From Shimwellia blattae DSM 4481 = NBRC 105725 (GTDB lineage: Bacteria > Pseudomonadota > Gammaproteobacteria > Enterobacterales > Enterobacteriaceae), in the NCBI RefSeq assembly GCF_000262305.1, contig NC_017910.1, positions 806,001-870,000 on the forward strand: DNA of 64,000 bases, in the 5' to 3' direction. Below are positions 18,829 to 28,248 of this stretch, in pieces. A program made the position numbers and the translations under genes. Each line of letters begins with the position of its first letter. Within the stretch, counting starts at the first letter, position 1. Under the pieces are notes generated by a model. It saw nothing but the letters and a program-made list of their open reading frames with translations, ran no database searches and had not been told where the DNA came from.

Positions 18829-20672
18829 GCATCCGGGCACTGTTACAGGACGCGGTCGCCTGCCGCTGGTTACGGGCCCTGGACGCCCAGTTCGCCATGA
18901 TGATTGCCGGGGAGCAGCAGCCCGCGCTGATGCTGGCCGCCGCCCTGGTGAGCCGCGATGCGGGGGAAGGGCATGTCTGTGTACCGCTGGCGCGCCTGGC
19001 CCCGGACCATATCGACGCCGGGGCCCAGCGCCCGCTGGTGGAGGCACTTTTCCAGGCCGCCGGGCAGCCGGAAGACTGGCAGCAACAGCTGCTGGATTCG
19101 CCCGCCGTGAGCCAGGGGGAGGAGGCCACCCCGCTAAAACTGCACGCCGGGCGGCTCTATCTTAACCGGATGTGGCAGTACGAGCGCCGGGTGGCGCAGT
19201 TTTTCGCCGAACAAAACCAGGCGCTGGCGGTGGATCCGCAGGCGCTGGCCGGGGTGCTGGATAAGCTGTTTGCCCCTCAGCCCGACACCGACTGGCAGAA
19301 AGTGGCCGCCGCCGTGGCCCTGACCCGGCGCATTGCGGTGATTTCCGGCGGGCCGGGAACCGGCAAAACCACCACGGTGGCAAAACTGTTAGCCGCGATG
19401 GTTCAGCTGGCGGACGGGCCGCTGCGGATCCGCCTGGCCGCCCCGACCGGTAAAGCCGCCGCCCGGTTAACCGAATCGCTGGGCGGTGCGCTGCGCCAGC
19501 TGCCGCTCAGTGAAGCCCAGCGTGCCAGCCTGCCTGCGGATGCGGGTACTTTGCATCGCCTGCTGGGGGCCCAGCCGGGCAGCCAGCGTTTTCGCTACCA
19601 CGAGGGTAACCCGCTGCATCTGGATGTGCTGGTGGTGGACGAAGCCTCGATGGTGGATCTCCCCATGATGGCGCGGCTGATTGCCGCATTACCGGCACAT
19701 GCCCGGGTGATTTTCCTCGGCGACAGGGATCAGCTGGCGTCGGTGGAGGCCGGGGCGGTGCTGGGGGATATCTGCGCCTGGGCGGCAGAGGGCTACACCG
19801 CCGGGCGGGCCGCAGAGCTCGGGAGAATCACCGGGTATACCCTGGAGCCGGGCCCGGGTGAGCAGGGGGCGGCGCTGCGCGACTGCCTGTGCCTGCTGCG
19901 CAAAAGTTACCGTTTTGGCAGTGACTCCGGCATCGGGCGGCTTGCCAGCGCCGTTAACCAGAGCGACACCGCCGGGGTGCGCCAGGTGCTGGCCGCCGGG
20001 TATACGGATATCTGCCACCAGGTACTGCAGGAGAGTGACGACTATAACCAGATGATCCGGCAGGCGGTGGCGGGCTACGGGGATTACCTTAACGGGCTTA
20101 CCACAGGGGCGGAGCCCGGTGCGGTGCTGGAGGCGTTTGGTCAGTTTCGCCTGCTGTGCGCCCTGCGCGAAGGGCCATTTGGCGTCAGCGGCCTGAATGA
20201 GCGCCTGGAGCAGGCGCTGTTTCGCCGCCAGTTGCTGAGCGCCCCCACCGGTGGCGGGCGCTGGTATCACGGCCGCCCGGTGATGATTAGCCGTAATGAC
20301 AGCGCACTGGGGCTGTTTAATGGCGATATCGGTATCACCCTGGCCACAGAGCAGGGGCTGCGGGTCTGGTTCCGGATGCCGGACGGGGCGATTAAGTCGG
20401 TACTGCCGGGCCGCTTACCGGCCCATGAAACGGCCTGGGCGATGACGGTGCATAAATCTCAGGGGTCGGAGTTTGATCACGCAGCCCTGGTGCTGCCGGA
20501 CCGGCTGGTGCCGGTGGTCAGCCGCGAGCTGGTCTACACGGCGATAACCCGGGCGAAGCGGCAGTTGTCGTTGTACAGCGATACCCGCCTGCTGGTGCGG
20601 GCGATTCAGACCGGCACCGAGCGGCGCAGCGGGCTGGCTGAGTGGTTCAGGGCCGCAGAGCCCGGAGGGTAA
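18825..20672 (+). CDS. recD: Exodeoxyribonuclease V subunit alpha (RecD)
   Basis: 5'-3' SF1B helicase of RecBCD; it is the fast motor and is needed for full nuclease activity. The product has 615 residues (E. coli 608). Walker A GGPGTGKTTT has K181 as its lysine, motif II is VVDEASMVD, and the C-terminal motif is AMTVHKSQGSEFDHA followed by YTAITRAK. A small insertion rich in glycine (around TLEPGPGEQGAALRD) makes it slightly longer than the E. coli protein. It overlaps recB by four bases and ends convergently with argA. Confidence 0.96.
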   Translation: MSIRALLQDAVACRWLRALDAQFAMMIAGEQQPALMLAAALVSRDAGEGHVCVPLARLAPDHIDAGAQRPLVEALFQAAGQPEDWQQQLLDSPAVSQGEEATPLKLHAGRLYLNRMWQYERRVAQFFAEQNQALAVDPQALAGVLDKLFAPQPDTDWQKVAAAVALTRRIAVISGGPGTGKTTTVAKLLAAMVQLADGPLRIRLAAPTGKAAARLTESLGGALRQLPLSEAQRASLPADAGTLHRLLGAQPGSQRFRYHEGNPLHLDVLVVDEASMVDLPMMARLIAALPAHARVIFLGDRDQLASVEAGAVLGDICAWAAEGYTAGRAAELGRITGYTLEPGPGEQGAALRDCLCLLRKSYRFGSDSGIGRLASAVNQSDTAGVRQVLAAGYTDICHQVLQESDDYNQMIRQAVAGYGDYLNGLTTGAEPGAVLEAFGQFRLLCALREGPFGVSGLNERLEQALFRRQLLSAPTGGGRWYHGRPVMISRNDSALGLFNGDIGITLATEQGLRVWFRMPDGAIKSVLPGRLPAHETAWAMTVHKSQGSEFDHAALVLPDRLVPVVSRELVYTAITRAKRQLSLYSDTRLLVRAIQTGTERRSGLAEWFRAAEPGG

Positions 20673-20704
20673 ACCGGCGGCCCGTGGTGCTGGCCGCCGG
20701 GCGC

Positions 20705-22036
20705 TTAGCTGAGGTCTGCCATCAGCACTTTGGAGCGCCGCTGGTAGTTGTACATCTGCTTTTTGCTTTCCGGCAGCAGTTCAATATCCACCGGGGTGAA
20801 GCCCCGCTCCTGGAACCAGTGAATACTGCGGGTGGTCAGCACAAACAGCTTATCCAGCCCGGACTGCTTCGCCTGGTTTGCGATACGCTCCAGCAGCAGC
20901 TCCCCCCGGGACGAGCTGCGGTAGTCCGGATGCACCGCCACACAGGCCATTTCGCCGATTTTCTCTTCCGGGAACGGGTAGAGCGCGGCACAGGCGATGG
21001 TGGTGTTATCGCGCTGAATAATAGTGAATTTATCGATTTCCATCTCCAGCTGTTCCCGGGAGCGACGCACCAGAATGCCCTGCTGCTCCAGAGGGGTTAT
21101 CAGCTCGAGGATCCCGCCAATGTCATTAATGGTGGCCCGGCGGATCTGCTCGGCGCTTTCCATCACTATCTGGGTGCCGATACCGTCGCGGGAGAAGAGC
21201 TCCTGCACCAGGGCACCGTCATCCTGATAACTCAGCAGGTGGCTGCGGCGTACCCCGCTGCGGCAGGCTTTCACCGCCCCGCGCAGAAAGCGCACCGTGC
21301 CGGAATTATAGTCGCCGCTGGCTTCCAGCTGCTCCACTTTGGCCTGGGCATCGCCCGGGAACAGCTCCGGCACAATATTCCCCGCGTTGTCTTCGACCCC
21401 CTGTACGGAGCAAAAGCCAATCAGCTTTTCGGCTTTCAGCTTGATAGCCAGCTGGGTGGCAACCTCTTCGGAGGTGAGGTTAAAGCTCTCCCCGGTGACT
21501 GAAACCGCCACCGGCCCCAGCAGGACAATCGCGCCGTTATCCAGCTGGCGATGGATAGCCTCTTCGTCGATACGGCGGATGCGCCCGCTGTGGCAATAGT
21601 CCACCCCGTCATCAACCCCGAGGGGCTGGGCGATAATAAAGTTTCCGCTCACCACATTAATATGCGCCCCCTGTAACGGGGTATTGTTAAGGCTCATGGA
21701 GAGCCGCGCGGTGATATCCAGTTGCAGCAGGCCAGCGGCCTGCTTCACCAGATCCAGCGTTCTGGTGTCGGTCACCCGGATATGCTTGTGGTACAACGGT
21801 TCATGGTGGTGGGCTGCCAGGTTGGCGTCAATCTGGGGGCGGGCGCCATAGACCACCACCAGGCGGATCCCCAGGCTATGCAGCAGGCCGATATCGCTGA
21901 CGATACTGGCGAAGTTCTCATGCTCAATGGCCTCTCCGCCGAGCATAATCACGAAGGTTTTGCCCCGGTGGGCATTTATATAGGGAACTGAATGGCGGAA
22001 TCCCTGCACCAGTTCGGTCTTACGCTCCTTCACCAC
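20705..22036 (-). CDS. argA: N-acetylglutamate synthase ArgA
   Basis: First step of arginine synthesis: acetylation of glutamate by acetyl-CoA, feedback-inhibited by arginine in the family. The 443-residue length equals E. coli ArgA. The N-terminal amino-acid-kinase-like domain (about 1-290) shows FVIMLGGEAI and VVVYGARPQID; the C-terminal GNAT domain shows AVHPDYRSSSRGELLLERI. I chose the GTG at 22036, because it reproduces the conserved N-terminus VVKERKTELV and has a GAGGGG Shine-Dalgarno just upstream. An ATG-initiated frame 23 codons longer would read through the operators. It is transcribed away from amiC. Confidence 0.96.
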   Translation of the reverse strand: MVKERKTELVQGFRHSVPYINAHRGKTFVIMLGGEAIEHENFASIVSDIGLLHSLGIRLVVVYGARPQIDANLAAHHHEPLYHKHIRVTDTRTLDLVKQAAGLLQLDITARLSMSLNNTPLQGAHINVVSGNFIIAQPLGVDDGVDYCHSGRIRRIDEEAIHRQLDNGAIVLLGPVAVSVTGESFNLTSEEVATQLAIKLKAEKLIGFCSVQGVEDNAGNIVPELFPGDAQAKVEQLEASGDYNSGTVRFLRGAVKACRSGVRRSHLLSYQDDGALVQELFSRDGIGTQIVMESAEQIRRATINDIGGILELITPLEQQGILVRRSREQLEMEIDKFTIIQRDNTTIACAALYPFPEEKIGEMACVAVHPDYRSSSRGELLLERIANQAKQSGLDKLFVLTTRSIHWFQERGFTPVDIELLPESKKQMYNYQRRSKVLMADLS

Positions 22037-22049
22037 ACTATCACCCCTC

Positions 22050-22088
22050 AATGAATTATTATTCGAATAAAGTGTATTTTTATTCTGT
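22050..22088 (-). promoter_or_regulatory. Tandem ARG boxes (ArgR operator) of argA
   Basis: Two 18-bp ARG-box-like sites separated by 3 bases: 22050-22067, a strong palindrome built from TGAAT and ATTC halves, and 22071-22088, weaker with one good half (ATTC). A pair of boxes with 3-bp spacing is the classical binding site of the arginine repressor hexamer. They lie immediately upstream of the argA start and would overlap its promoter. Confidence 0.8.
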
Positions 22089-22269
22089 TTTTGCCATGAG
22101 TGCAAGTGTGATTTTTCACCAGGTGATGAATTAATCTGGCGTTGCCGGGGCTGATGGTATGTGAATGTTTACTGTTTTTAAGGTGACACTGTCCGCCGGT
22201 TTGGTTAAAGTTTTTGACCAAAATTTCCGTTTTGATATTTATTGTTGCACGCCGGTATTCAGGAGAAGT

Positions 22270-23517
22270 ATGTCAGACACCCCTTCAGCTATCAGTCGTC
22301 GTCAGTTGCTCCAGGGGGCAGGAGCGATGTTATTACTCAGCGTGAGTAAGGCGGGCTTTGCCGCCAGCAGCCAGGTGATTGCTGTGCGCGTCTGGCCGTC
22401 GTCTACATATACGCGGGTAACCCTGGAGTCTAACCGCCAGCTCAGGTATCGCCAGTTTGCGCTCAGCAACCCGGAGCGGGTGGTGGTGGATCTGGAAGGC
22501 GTGCACCTGAATGCGGTACTCAAAGGGCTGGATAACCTGATCCGGTCTGACGATCCGTTTATTAAATCTGCCCGGGTCGGGCAGTTTGATCCGAAAACCG
22601 TGCGCCTGGTGTTTGAATTAAAACAGAATGTCACGCCGCACCTGTTTGCGCTGGCGCCTGTGGCGGAGTTTAAAGAGCGCACGGTGATGGATCTCTACCC
22701 GGCCAATACTAATAACGATCAGGATCCGCTGCTGGCGCTGCTGGAAGATTACAACAACGGCCAGCTGGAGAAAAAAGTGCCCGCAGAAGGGCCCAAGCCC
22801 GGCAGGGCCGGGCGCGACCGGCCTATCGTGATCATGCTGGATCCGGGCCATGGCGGTGAAGATCCCGGGGCCATTGGTAAGCACCATACCCGGGAAAAAG
22901 ATGTGGTGCTCCAGATTGCCCGCCGCCTGCGCACTCTGATTGAGCGCCAGCCCAATATGAAAGCCTATATGACCCGCAACGAGGATGTTTTTATCCCCCT
23001 CAAAGTGCGGGTGGCGAAGGCCCAGAAGCAGCGGGCAGATCTGTTTGTCTCTATCCATGCGGATGCGTTTACTGATCGTTCAGCGCGCGGCTCTTCGGTT
23101 TTTGCGCTGTCTACTAAAGGGGCCACCAGTACCGCCGCGAAGTATCTGGCCCGGACCCAGAACGCGGCGGACTTAATTGGCGGGGTGAGTAAAAGCGGCG
23201 ATCGCTATCTGGACCACACCATGTTTGATATGGTCCAGTCCCTGACCATTAACGACAGCCTGAAATTTGGTAAAGAGGTGCTGGGCCATCTGGGGCGCAT
23301 TAATAAGCTGCATAAGAACCGGGTGGACCAGGCGGGGTTTGCGGTGCTTAAGGCGCCGGATATTCCCTCTATCCTGGTGGAGACGGCCTTTATCAGTAAT
23401 GTGGCAGAGGAGCGCCGGTTACGCACGGCGGTGTTCCAGCAGCAGGTGGCGGAATCTATTCTGGCCGGGATCAAGGCGTATTTTTATGAGCACGGCGCAC
23501 TGGCCAGACGCGGGTAG
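22270..23517 (+). CDS. amiC: N-acetylmuramoyl-L-alanine amidase AmiC
   Basis: Periplasmic amidase that cleaves septal peptidoglycan cross-bridges during daughter-cell separation, activated by NlpD in E. coli. The 415-residue protein starts at the ATG preceded by AGGAGAAGT. A twin-arginine signal is visible (SRRQLLQG, residues 9-16, then a hydrophobic stretch), so export is by Tat. An AMIN septal-targeting domain follows (about 35-150), then an amidase_3 domain with zinc-site motifs LDPGHGGED, SIHADAF and VETAFISN. The longer upstream open frame lacks family similarity. Confidence 0.96.
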   Translation: MSDTPSAISRRQLLQGAGAMLLLSVSKAGFAASSQVIAVRVWPSSTYTRVTLESNRQLRYRQFALSNPERVVVDLEGVHLNAVLKGLDNLIRSDDPFIKSARVGQFDPKTVRLVFELKQNVTPHLFALAPVAEFKERTVMDLYPANTNNDQDPLLALLEDYNNGQLEKKVPAEGPKPGRAGRDRPIVIMLDPGHGGEDPGAIGKHHTREKDVVLQIARRLRTLIERQPNMKAYMTRNEDVFIPLKVRVAKAQKQRADLFVSIHADAFTDRSARGSSVFALSTKGATSTAAKYLARTQNAADLIGGVSKSGDRYLDHTMFDMVQSLTINDSLKFGKEVLGHLGRINKLHKNRVDQAGFAVLKAPDIPSILVETAFISNVAEERRLRTAVFQQQVAESILAGIKAYFYEHGALARRG

Positions 23518-23566
23518 GGGCCGCTAAGGCCCGCTGCCGGAAGGAGAAATACAGGGAGCCAGAAAC

Positions 23567-23590
23567 AAAAAAACACCCGTCAGGGTGTTC
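23567..23590 (-). terminator. Terminator of the initiator-tRNA operon
   Basis: On the minus strand a 6-bp stem (ACACCC with GGGTGT, 73-78 and 83-88 of the 23,5xx block) with loop TGAC runs into seven T residues, directly downstream of the last fMet tRNA. On the plus strand it also lies past amiC. Confidence 0.85.
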
Positions 23591-23597
23591 TCAATGT

Positions 23598-23674
<77 letters not shown>

Positions 23675-23709
23675 TCCGTATAATGGCTTTTCACAGTAGG
23701 CGTTGATAT

Positions 23710-23786
<77 letters not shown>

Positions 23787-23831
23787 TCCGTACGACTTAC
23801 TGTTACTGCTTATTTTCTTACTTTCTTTAAT

Positions 23832-23908
<77 letters not shown>

Positions 23909-23921
23909 TCCGTGGATGCGC

Positions 23922-23949
23922 ACTATACTCTGCTGGCGCTGTGATACAA
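23922..23949 (-). promoter_or_regulatory. Promoter of the tRNA-fMet operon
   Basis: Minus-strand -35 TTGTAT (23944-23949), 16-bp spacer, -10 TATAGT (23922-23927), followed by a GC-rich discriminator before the tRNA 5' end. A GC-rich discriminator is typical of stringently controlled stable-RNA promoters. Confidence 0.7.
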
Positions 23950-24115
23950 CCTTTTTTTTAAACAAATTGATATCTTTTACATTTTTCGCTCAATCAGTAA
24001 CCGCTACCGGGCCCGGATGCGCAATTGTGGCCGCAGATCTTGTAAAGCGATTTTCTTCCCCGGTGGGGTTTGCTATCTTCGCCCGGCAGCACGCATGAAT
24101 CCAGGACATGATGTA

Positions 24116-25216
24116 ATGAATAAACGTTGGCTTAAATTCACCCTGACAGGCGCCATGATAGCGATTCTGGCCGCCTGTTCGTCAAAACCGACCGATCGCG
24201 GTCAGCAGTATAATGAAGGCAAATTTACCCAGCCGTTCTCGCTGGTCAACCAGCCGGACGCCCAGGGGGCGCCCATCAACGGCGGCGACTTCTCCAGACA
24301 GATAAGCGCCATTCGCAGTGCCTCTCCCCGCTTATATAACAACCAGAGCAATGTCTACAACGCGGTAGAGAGCTGGCTGCGGGCCGGTGGCGATACCCGC
24401 ATGCTGCGCCAGTATGGTCTGGATGCCTGGCAGATGCAGGGGGCAGATAACTACGGCAACGTCCAGTTTACCGGTTACTACACGCCGGTTATCCAGGCGC
24501 GCCACACCCGTCAGGGCGAGTTCCAGTACCCGATTTACCGCATGCCGCCAAAACGGGGCCGGTTACCCTCCCGGGCGGAGATTTACGCCGGGGCGCTGAG
24601 CGACAGCTACGTACTGGCCTACAGTAATTCGCTGATGGACAACTTTATTATGGATGTTCAGGGCAGCGGCTATATCGACTTTGGCGACGGCTCGCCGCTG
24701 AACTTCTTCAGCTACGGCGGGAAAAACGGCCACGCTTACCGCAGTATTGGTAAGGTGCTTATCGATCGCGGTGAAGTGAAGCGCGAAGATATGTCGATGC
24801 AGGCCATCCGCCACTGGGGCGAAACCCACAGCGAAGCCCAGGTGCAGGAGCTGCTGGAGCAGAACCCCTCTTTTGTGTTCTTTAAACCCCAGTCTTTTGC
24901 GCCCGTGAAAGGGGCCAGCGCCGTGCCGCTGATTGGCCGGGCGTCGGTGGCCTCTGATCGCAGTATTATTCCTGCCGGGACCACGTTGCTCACCGAAGTG
25001 CCCTTGCTGGATAACAGCGGGAAATTTACCGGCCAGTATGAGCTGCGCGTGATGGTGGCCCTGGATGTGGGCGGGGCAATTAAAGGCCAGCACTTTGATA
25101 TCTACCAGGGGATTGGCGCGGAAGCCGGTCACCGGGCGGGCTGGTATAACCACTATGGCCGGGTCTGGGTGCTGAAAACAGCACCGGGCACCGGGACCAG
25201 TGTGTTTAGCGGCTAA
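24116..25216 (+). CDS. mltA: Membrane-bound lytic murein transglycosylase A (MltA)
   Basis: Outer-membrane lipoprotein that cleaves the MurNAc-GlcNAc bond of peptidoglycan, forming the 1,6-anhydro product. The 366-residue protein has a lipoprotein signal with lipobox LAAC and the lipidated cysteine at C21, followed by SS at +2/+3, which fits outer-membrane sorting. The MltA and 3D domains are recognised by VQFTGYYTPV, SGYIDFGDG and VALDVGGAIKGQHFDIY, which contains the catalytic aspartate region. The ATG at 24116 gives the correct signal peptide; an upstream in-frame extension is not conserved. Confidence 0.96.
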   Translation: MNKRWLKFTLTGAMIAILAACSSKPTDRGQQYNEGKFTQPFSLVNQPDAQGAPINGGDFSRQISAIRSASPRLYNNQSNVYNAVESWLRAGGDTRMLRQYGLDAWQMQGADNYGNVQFTGYYTPVIQARHTRQGEFQYPIYRMPPKRGRLPSRAEIYAGALSDSYVLAYSNSLMDNFIMDVQGSGYIDFGDGSPLNFFSYGGKNGHAYRSIGKVLIDRGEVKREDMSMQAIRHWGETHSEAQVQELLEQNPSFVFFKPQSFAPVKGASAVPLIGRASVASDRSIIPAGTTLLTEVPLLDNSGKFTGQYELRVMVALDVGGAIKGQHFDIYQGIGAEAGHRAGWYNHYGRVWVLKTAPGTGTSVFSG

Positions 25217-25244
25217 ATGCCGCGTGGCTCCACTTCCTGAACAG

Positions 25245-25270
25245 CGGGCTGTATAATCAGCCCGTTTTTT
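25245..25270 (+). terminator. Terminator after mltA
   Basis: A 7-bp stem CGGGCTG/CAGCCCG (25245-25251 with 25258-25264) is followed by six T residues, 28 bases after the mltA stop and 24 bases before tcdA. Confidence 0.85.
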
Positions 25271-25294
25271 ATTCTGTTTATCTGAGGTATTTCC

Positions 25295-26104
25295 ATGTCT
25301 GTGGTGCTCTCTGACGGCTGGATGCAGCGTTTCGGCGGAACGGCGCGTTTATATGGCGCCGACGCATTACCCCTGTTTGCACAGGCTCACGTGTGTGTGG
25401 TGGGCATTGGCGGGGTGGGCTCCTGGGCGGCAGAAGCGCTGGCCCGCACCGGTATTGGCGCGATCACACTCATTGATATGGACGATGTGTGCATCACCAA
25501 CACCAACCGCCAGATCCACGCCCTGCGCGGCAATGTCGGGCTGGCGAAAGCGGAAGTGATGGCCGCCCGGATCCGGGACATCAACCCCGAGTGTGCGGTG
25601 ACCATTATTGATGATTTTGTCACCGCAGATAACGTGGCGGAGTATATGGGCAGGGGCTACAGCTACGTGATTGATGCCATTGACAGCGTGCGCCCGAAAG
25701 CGGCGCTGATCGCCTGGTGTCGGCGCAACAAGGTGCCCCTGGTGACCACCGGCGGGGCCGGGGGCCAGATTGATCCGACCCAAATCCAGGTGGCTGATCT
25801 TGCCAAAACTATCCAGGATCCGCTGGCGGCAAAAGTGCGCGAGCGCCTGAAGCAGGATTTTGGCGTGGTAAAAAACAGCAAAGGGAAGCTGGGGGTCGAT
25901 TGCGTCTTCTCAACCGAAGCGCTGGTCTACCCCCAGACAGACGGCACTGTGTGTGCCGCCAAAAGCACCGCCGAGGGGCCAAAACGGATGGACTGCGCCT
26001 CCGGTTTCGGGGCGGCGACCATGGTTACCGCCAGCTTTGGTTTTGTGGCCGTTTCCCACGTGCTGAAGAAAATGCAGGCCAGGGCTGCCCGGCAGCAGGG
26101 CTGA
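25295..26104 (+). CDS. tcdA: tRNA threonylcarbamoyladenosine dehydratase TcdA
   Basis: E1/ThiF-like enzyme that uses ATP to dehydrate t6A37 in ANN-decoding tRNAs to the cyclic ct6A form. The 269-residue product has the nucleotide-binding motif GIGGVGSWAAEALARTG near residue 38, GAGGQIDPTQI and the C-terminal DCASGFGAATM. It is formerly CsdL; with the convergent csdE and csdA genes it forms a sulfur-transfer partnership in E. coli. Its stop codon abuts the csdE stop on the other strand with no bases between. Confidence 0.96.
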   Translation: MSVVLSDGWMQRFGGTARLYGADALPLFAQAHVCVVGIGGVGSWAAEALARTGIGAITLIDMDDVCITNTNRQIHALRGNVGLAKAEVMAARIRDINPECAVTIIDDFVTADNVAEYMGRGYSYVIDAIDSVRPKAALIAWCRRNKVPLVTTGGAGGQIDPTQIQVADLAKTIQDPLAAKVRERLKQDFGVVKNSKGKLGVDCVFSTEALVYPQTDGTVCAAKSTAEGPKRMDCASGFGAATMVTASFGFVAVSHVLKKMQARAARQQG

Positions 26105-26533
26105 CTAGGCCCGGGCTGCGCGTTTTACGGCCTGGATCAGCGCTTCCAGCCCCTGACTGCGGGAGGCGCTTAACTGGCTGTGCAGCCCCAGGGCAGTAAA
26201 CAGCGCCCCCGGATCGGTGGTGGCTAATTCCCGGGCGGTTTTTCCCTCCACGGCGGTAAGCAGCACCGCCAGCAGGCCGCGGACAATGCGGCCTTCGCTG
26301 TCACCATAAAAATGGAACCGCCCGTCGGCCTGGCGGGAATAACCAAGCCATACCCGGTTTTCACAGCCGGAGATTTCCGTCTCCGGGGTTTTATACTGCT
26401 CTGCCAGCGGGGGCAGCTTTTTCCCCAGCTGGATAAGCAGGCGGTATTTCTCTTCCCACTGTCGGGCGCGGGCGAACTGTTCTGTCAGTTGCCCGGCGCT
26501 AATATCGGTGCCAAAGGGGTGCTCGGTGGTCAT
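26105..26533 (-). CDS. csdE: Cysteine desulfuration protein CsdE (sulfur acceptor)
   Basis: SufE-family protein that accepts persulfide sulfur from the CsdA desulfurase. The product is about 142 residues; the acceptor cysteine is C57 in GCENRVWLGY, the SufE/CsdE signature. SRSQGLEAL is conserved near the C-terminus. I chose the ATG at 26533 (MTTEHPFG), four bases past the csdA stop, rather than an unconserved 28-codon upstream extension within csdA. The pair is translated as an operon. Confidence 0.94.
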   Translation of the reverse strand: MTTEHPFGTDISAGQLTEQFARARQWEEKYRLLIQLGKKLPPLAEQYKTPETEISGCENRVWLGYSRQADGRFHFYGDSEGRIVRGLLAVLLTAVEGKTARELATTDPGALFTALGLHSQLSASRSQGLEALIQAVKRAARA

Positions 26534-26537
26534 GGTG

Positions 26538-27743
26538 TTAATCCAGTAGTAAATCGAGGGCCAGATCGATGCTCCCCACCAGGCGGGTGACATCATCAGC
26601 CGTATTATAGGGCGCAAACGAGGCGCGCAGTGTGCCGCTGACCCCGAGGGCGGCCAGCAGGGGCTGGGCGCAGTGCTGCCCGGCGCGCAGCGTTACGCCG
26701 GATTCGGCCAGCAGGGTGGCGAGATCCCCGTAATGCACCCCGTCAAAATTAAAGGCCAGCAGGCTGGCGTCCTGGCTGCGGTAGCTGCGAAAGCCGGGGC
26801 GCCGGGACAGTAGCGCTTCTGCCTGGGTGGCAAGACCCCGGGTATAGTGCTCTGCCTGCGGCCGGTCTACGGTCTCCAGCCATTCCAGCGCCGCGTTAAG
26901 GCCAATCACTCCGGCAATATTGGGGGTGCCTGCCTCCAGCCCCCAGGGGGCATCCTGCACGGTAAAGCCTGAGAAGCTGACCTGTTTCACCATTTTCCCG
27001 CCCCCGAGCCAGGGGGACATCTCCCGGAGCAGTTCCCGGCGCCCGTACAGGGCACCGGTGCCGGTGGGGCCATACAGCTTGTGGGCGGAAAAGGCGTAAA
27101 AATCGATGTCCAGGGCGTTAACATCCACCGCCGTATGGGCAATTCCCTGGGCACCATCCACAACCACGATAGCGCCGCTCGCATGAGCCAGACTTATTGC
27201 CCGGGCCAGGTCCGGCGCACCGCCGGTCACGTTGGACATCTGCCCCAGGGCCAGCACGCGGGTGCGGGGGGTGAGCAGTGCCGGGAGCTGGTCAAGATCC
27301 GGCAGATGCTGTGCGTTCAGCGGCAGTTTGATGACGTTTGCGCCACACTGCCGGGCGACCATCAGCCAGGGGACCAGGTTGGCGTGGTGCTCTGCCTCGC
27401 TGACGATAAGCTCATCACCCGGGGCCAGGCGGGGCTGAACATAGCAGCGGGCCACGATGTTCAGCGCCTCGGTGGTGCCGCTGGTCCAGACAATATCTTC
27501 CGGGTGCGGGGCACGGAGCAGCCGGGCGACACTTGCGCGTGCGGATTCGAAATGGTCCGTCAGCAGGCGGGCCTGCCGGGACTGGCTGCGGTGTACGCTG
27601 CCGGATGCGCTGCTGTAATACTGATGTATTGCCGCAATCACCGGCTCTGGTTTCAGGGTGGTGGCGGCGCTGTCCAGATAGCTCTCCGCGCCTGACAGGG
27701 CGGGAAACTGGCTACGGAAGTGCGCCGGGGAAAATGCATTCAT
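26538..27743 (-). CDS. csdA: Cysteine desulfurase CsdA
   Basis: PLP-dependent enzyme that removes sulfur from cysteine (also acts on cysteine sulfinate and selenocysteine in the family) and hands it to CsdE. The length (401 residues) equals E. coli CsdA. The PLP lysine is K222 in SAHKLYGPTG and the persulfide cysteine is C358 in AGQHCAQPLL. It is the first gene of the csdA-csdE unit. In E. coli ygdI lies upstream of csdA; here only about 175 bases separate csdA from gcvB and no such gene is present. Confidence 0.96.
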   Translation of the reverse strand: MNAFSPAHFRSQFPALSGAESYLDSAATTLKPEPVIAAIHQYYSSASGSVHRSQSRQARLLTDHFESARASVARLLRAPHPEDIVWTSGTTEALNIVARCYVQPRLAPGDELIVSEAEHHANLVPWLMVARQCGANVIKLPLNAQHLPDLDQLPALLTPRTRVLALGQMSNVTGGAPDLARAISLAHASGAIVVVDGAQGIAHTAVDVNALDIDFYAFSAHKLYGPTGTGALYGRRELLREMSPWLGGGKMVKQVSFSGFTVQDAPWGLEAGTPNIAGVIGLNAALEWLETVDRPQAEHYTRGLATQAEALLSRRPGFRSYRSQDASLLAFNFDGVHYGDLATLLAESGVTLRAGQHCAQPLLAALGVSGTLRASFAPYNTADDVTRLVGSIDLALDLLLD

Positions 27744-27918
27744 GGTCGTCCTCGTCTTTAGCGCAGGATGGTGAACTATTTAGCCGGGGAGTACAAGAAC
27801 CAGGGGTGTTGAATAAATGTTTCATTCTGCGGGGGCATGGCTAAAAATATAGCATTTAATGCTAAGGCTGCGGTGCCGTGACGGGGCTGCTGGCGGCGGT
27901 TGCTGAGCGGGAGGGGGC

Positions 27919-28124
27919 AAAAAAAAGCACCGCAACCGGCGGTGCTACACTAATCACTATGGACAGACAGGGTAAATGTACAGGAAGTGAAAATATGGTA
28001 GCGTCGCTACCGGGGTCTGAATTGCAGACCAATTTGCAAACACAACAACACAACATCACAACCGTAAGCCAAAAGCCTTTCAGAACATCAATTCCAAAAC
28101 ACTTTTCGTTCCGGCTCAGGAAGT
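27919..28124 (-). ncRNA. gcvB: Small regulatory RNA GcvB
   Basis: Hfq-dependent sRNA that represses many amino-acid and peptide transporter mRNAs. The minus strand gives a transcript of about 206 nt starting ACTTCCTGAGCCGG, nearly the E. coli GcvB 5' end. The G/U-rich R1 seed region (complement of 28036-28063) is essentially unchanged. The 3' part CATTTACCCTGTCTGTCC is conserved, and the RNA ends in a GCACCGC hairpin (27927-27945) and eight T residues. As in E. coli it is divergent from gcvA, whose product activates it. Confidence 0.96.
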
Positions 28125-28130
28125 GGCGCC

Positions 28131-28159
28131 ACTATAGGTATTTGCTGGTGCATCCTCAA
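28131..28159 (-). promoter_or_regulatory. gcvB promoter
   Basis: Minus-strand -35 TTGAGG (28154-28159), 17-bp spacer and -10 TATAGT (28131-28136). The first base of GcvB lies 7 bases downstream. GcvA-binding sites are expected in the shared gcvB-gcvA region but were not delimited. Confidence 0.75.
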
Positions 28160-28248
28160 TGGACAAATTATAATGGCTCAGATAAAAAAAACTAATAGGT
28201 TAATCCTTTAGTATTTTTGTGAATTTTTTTAACATTACGCCGGTTACC

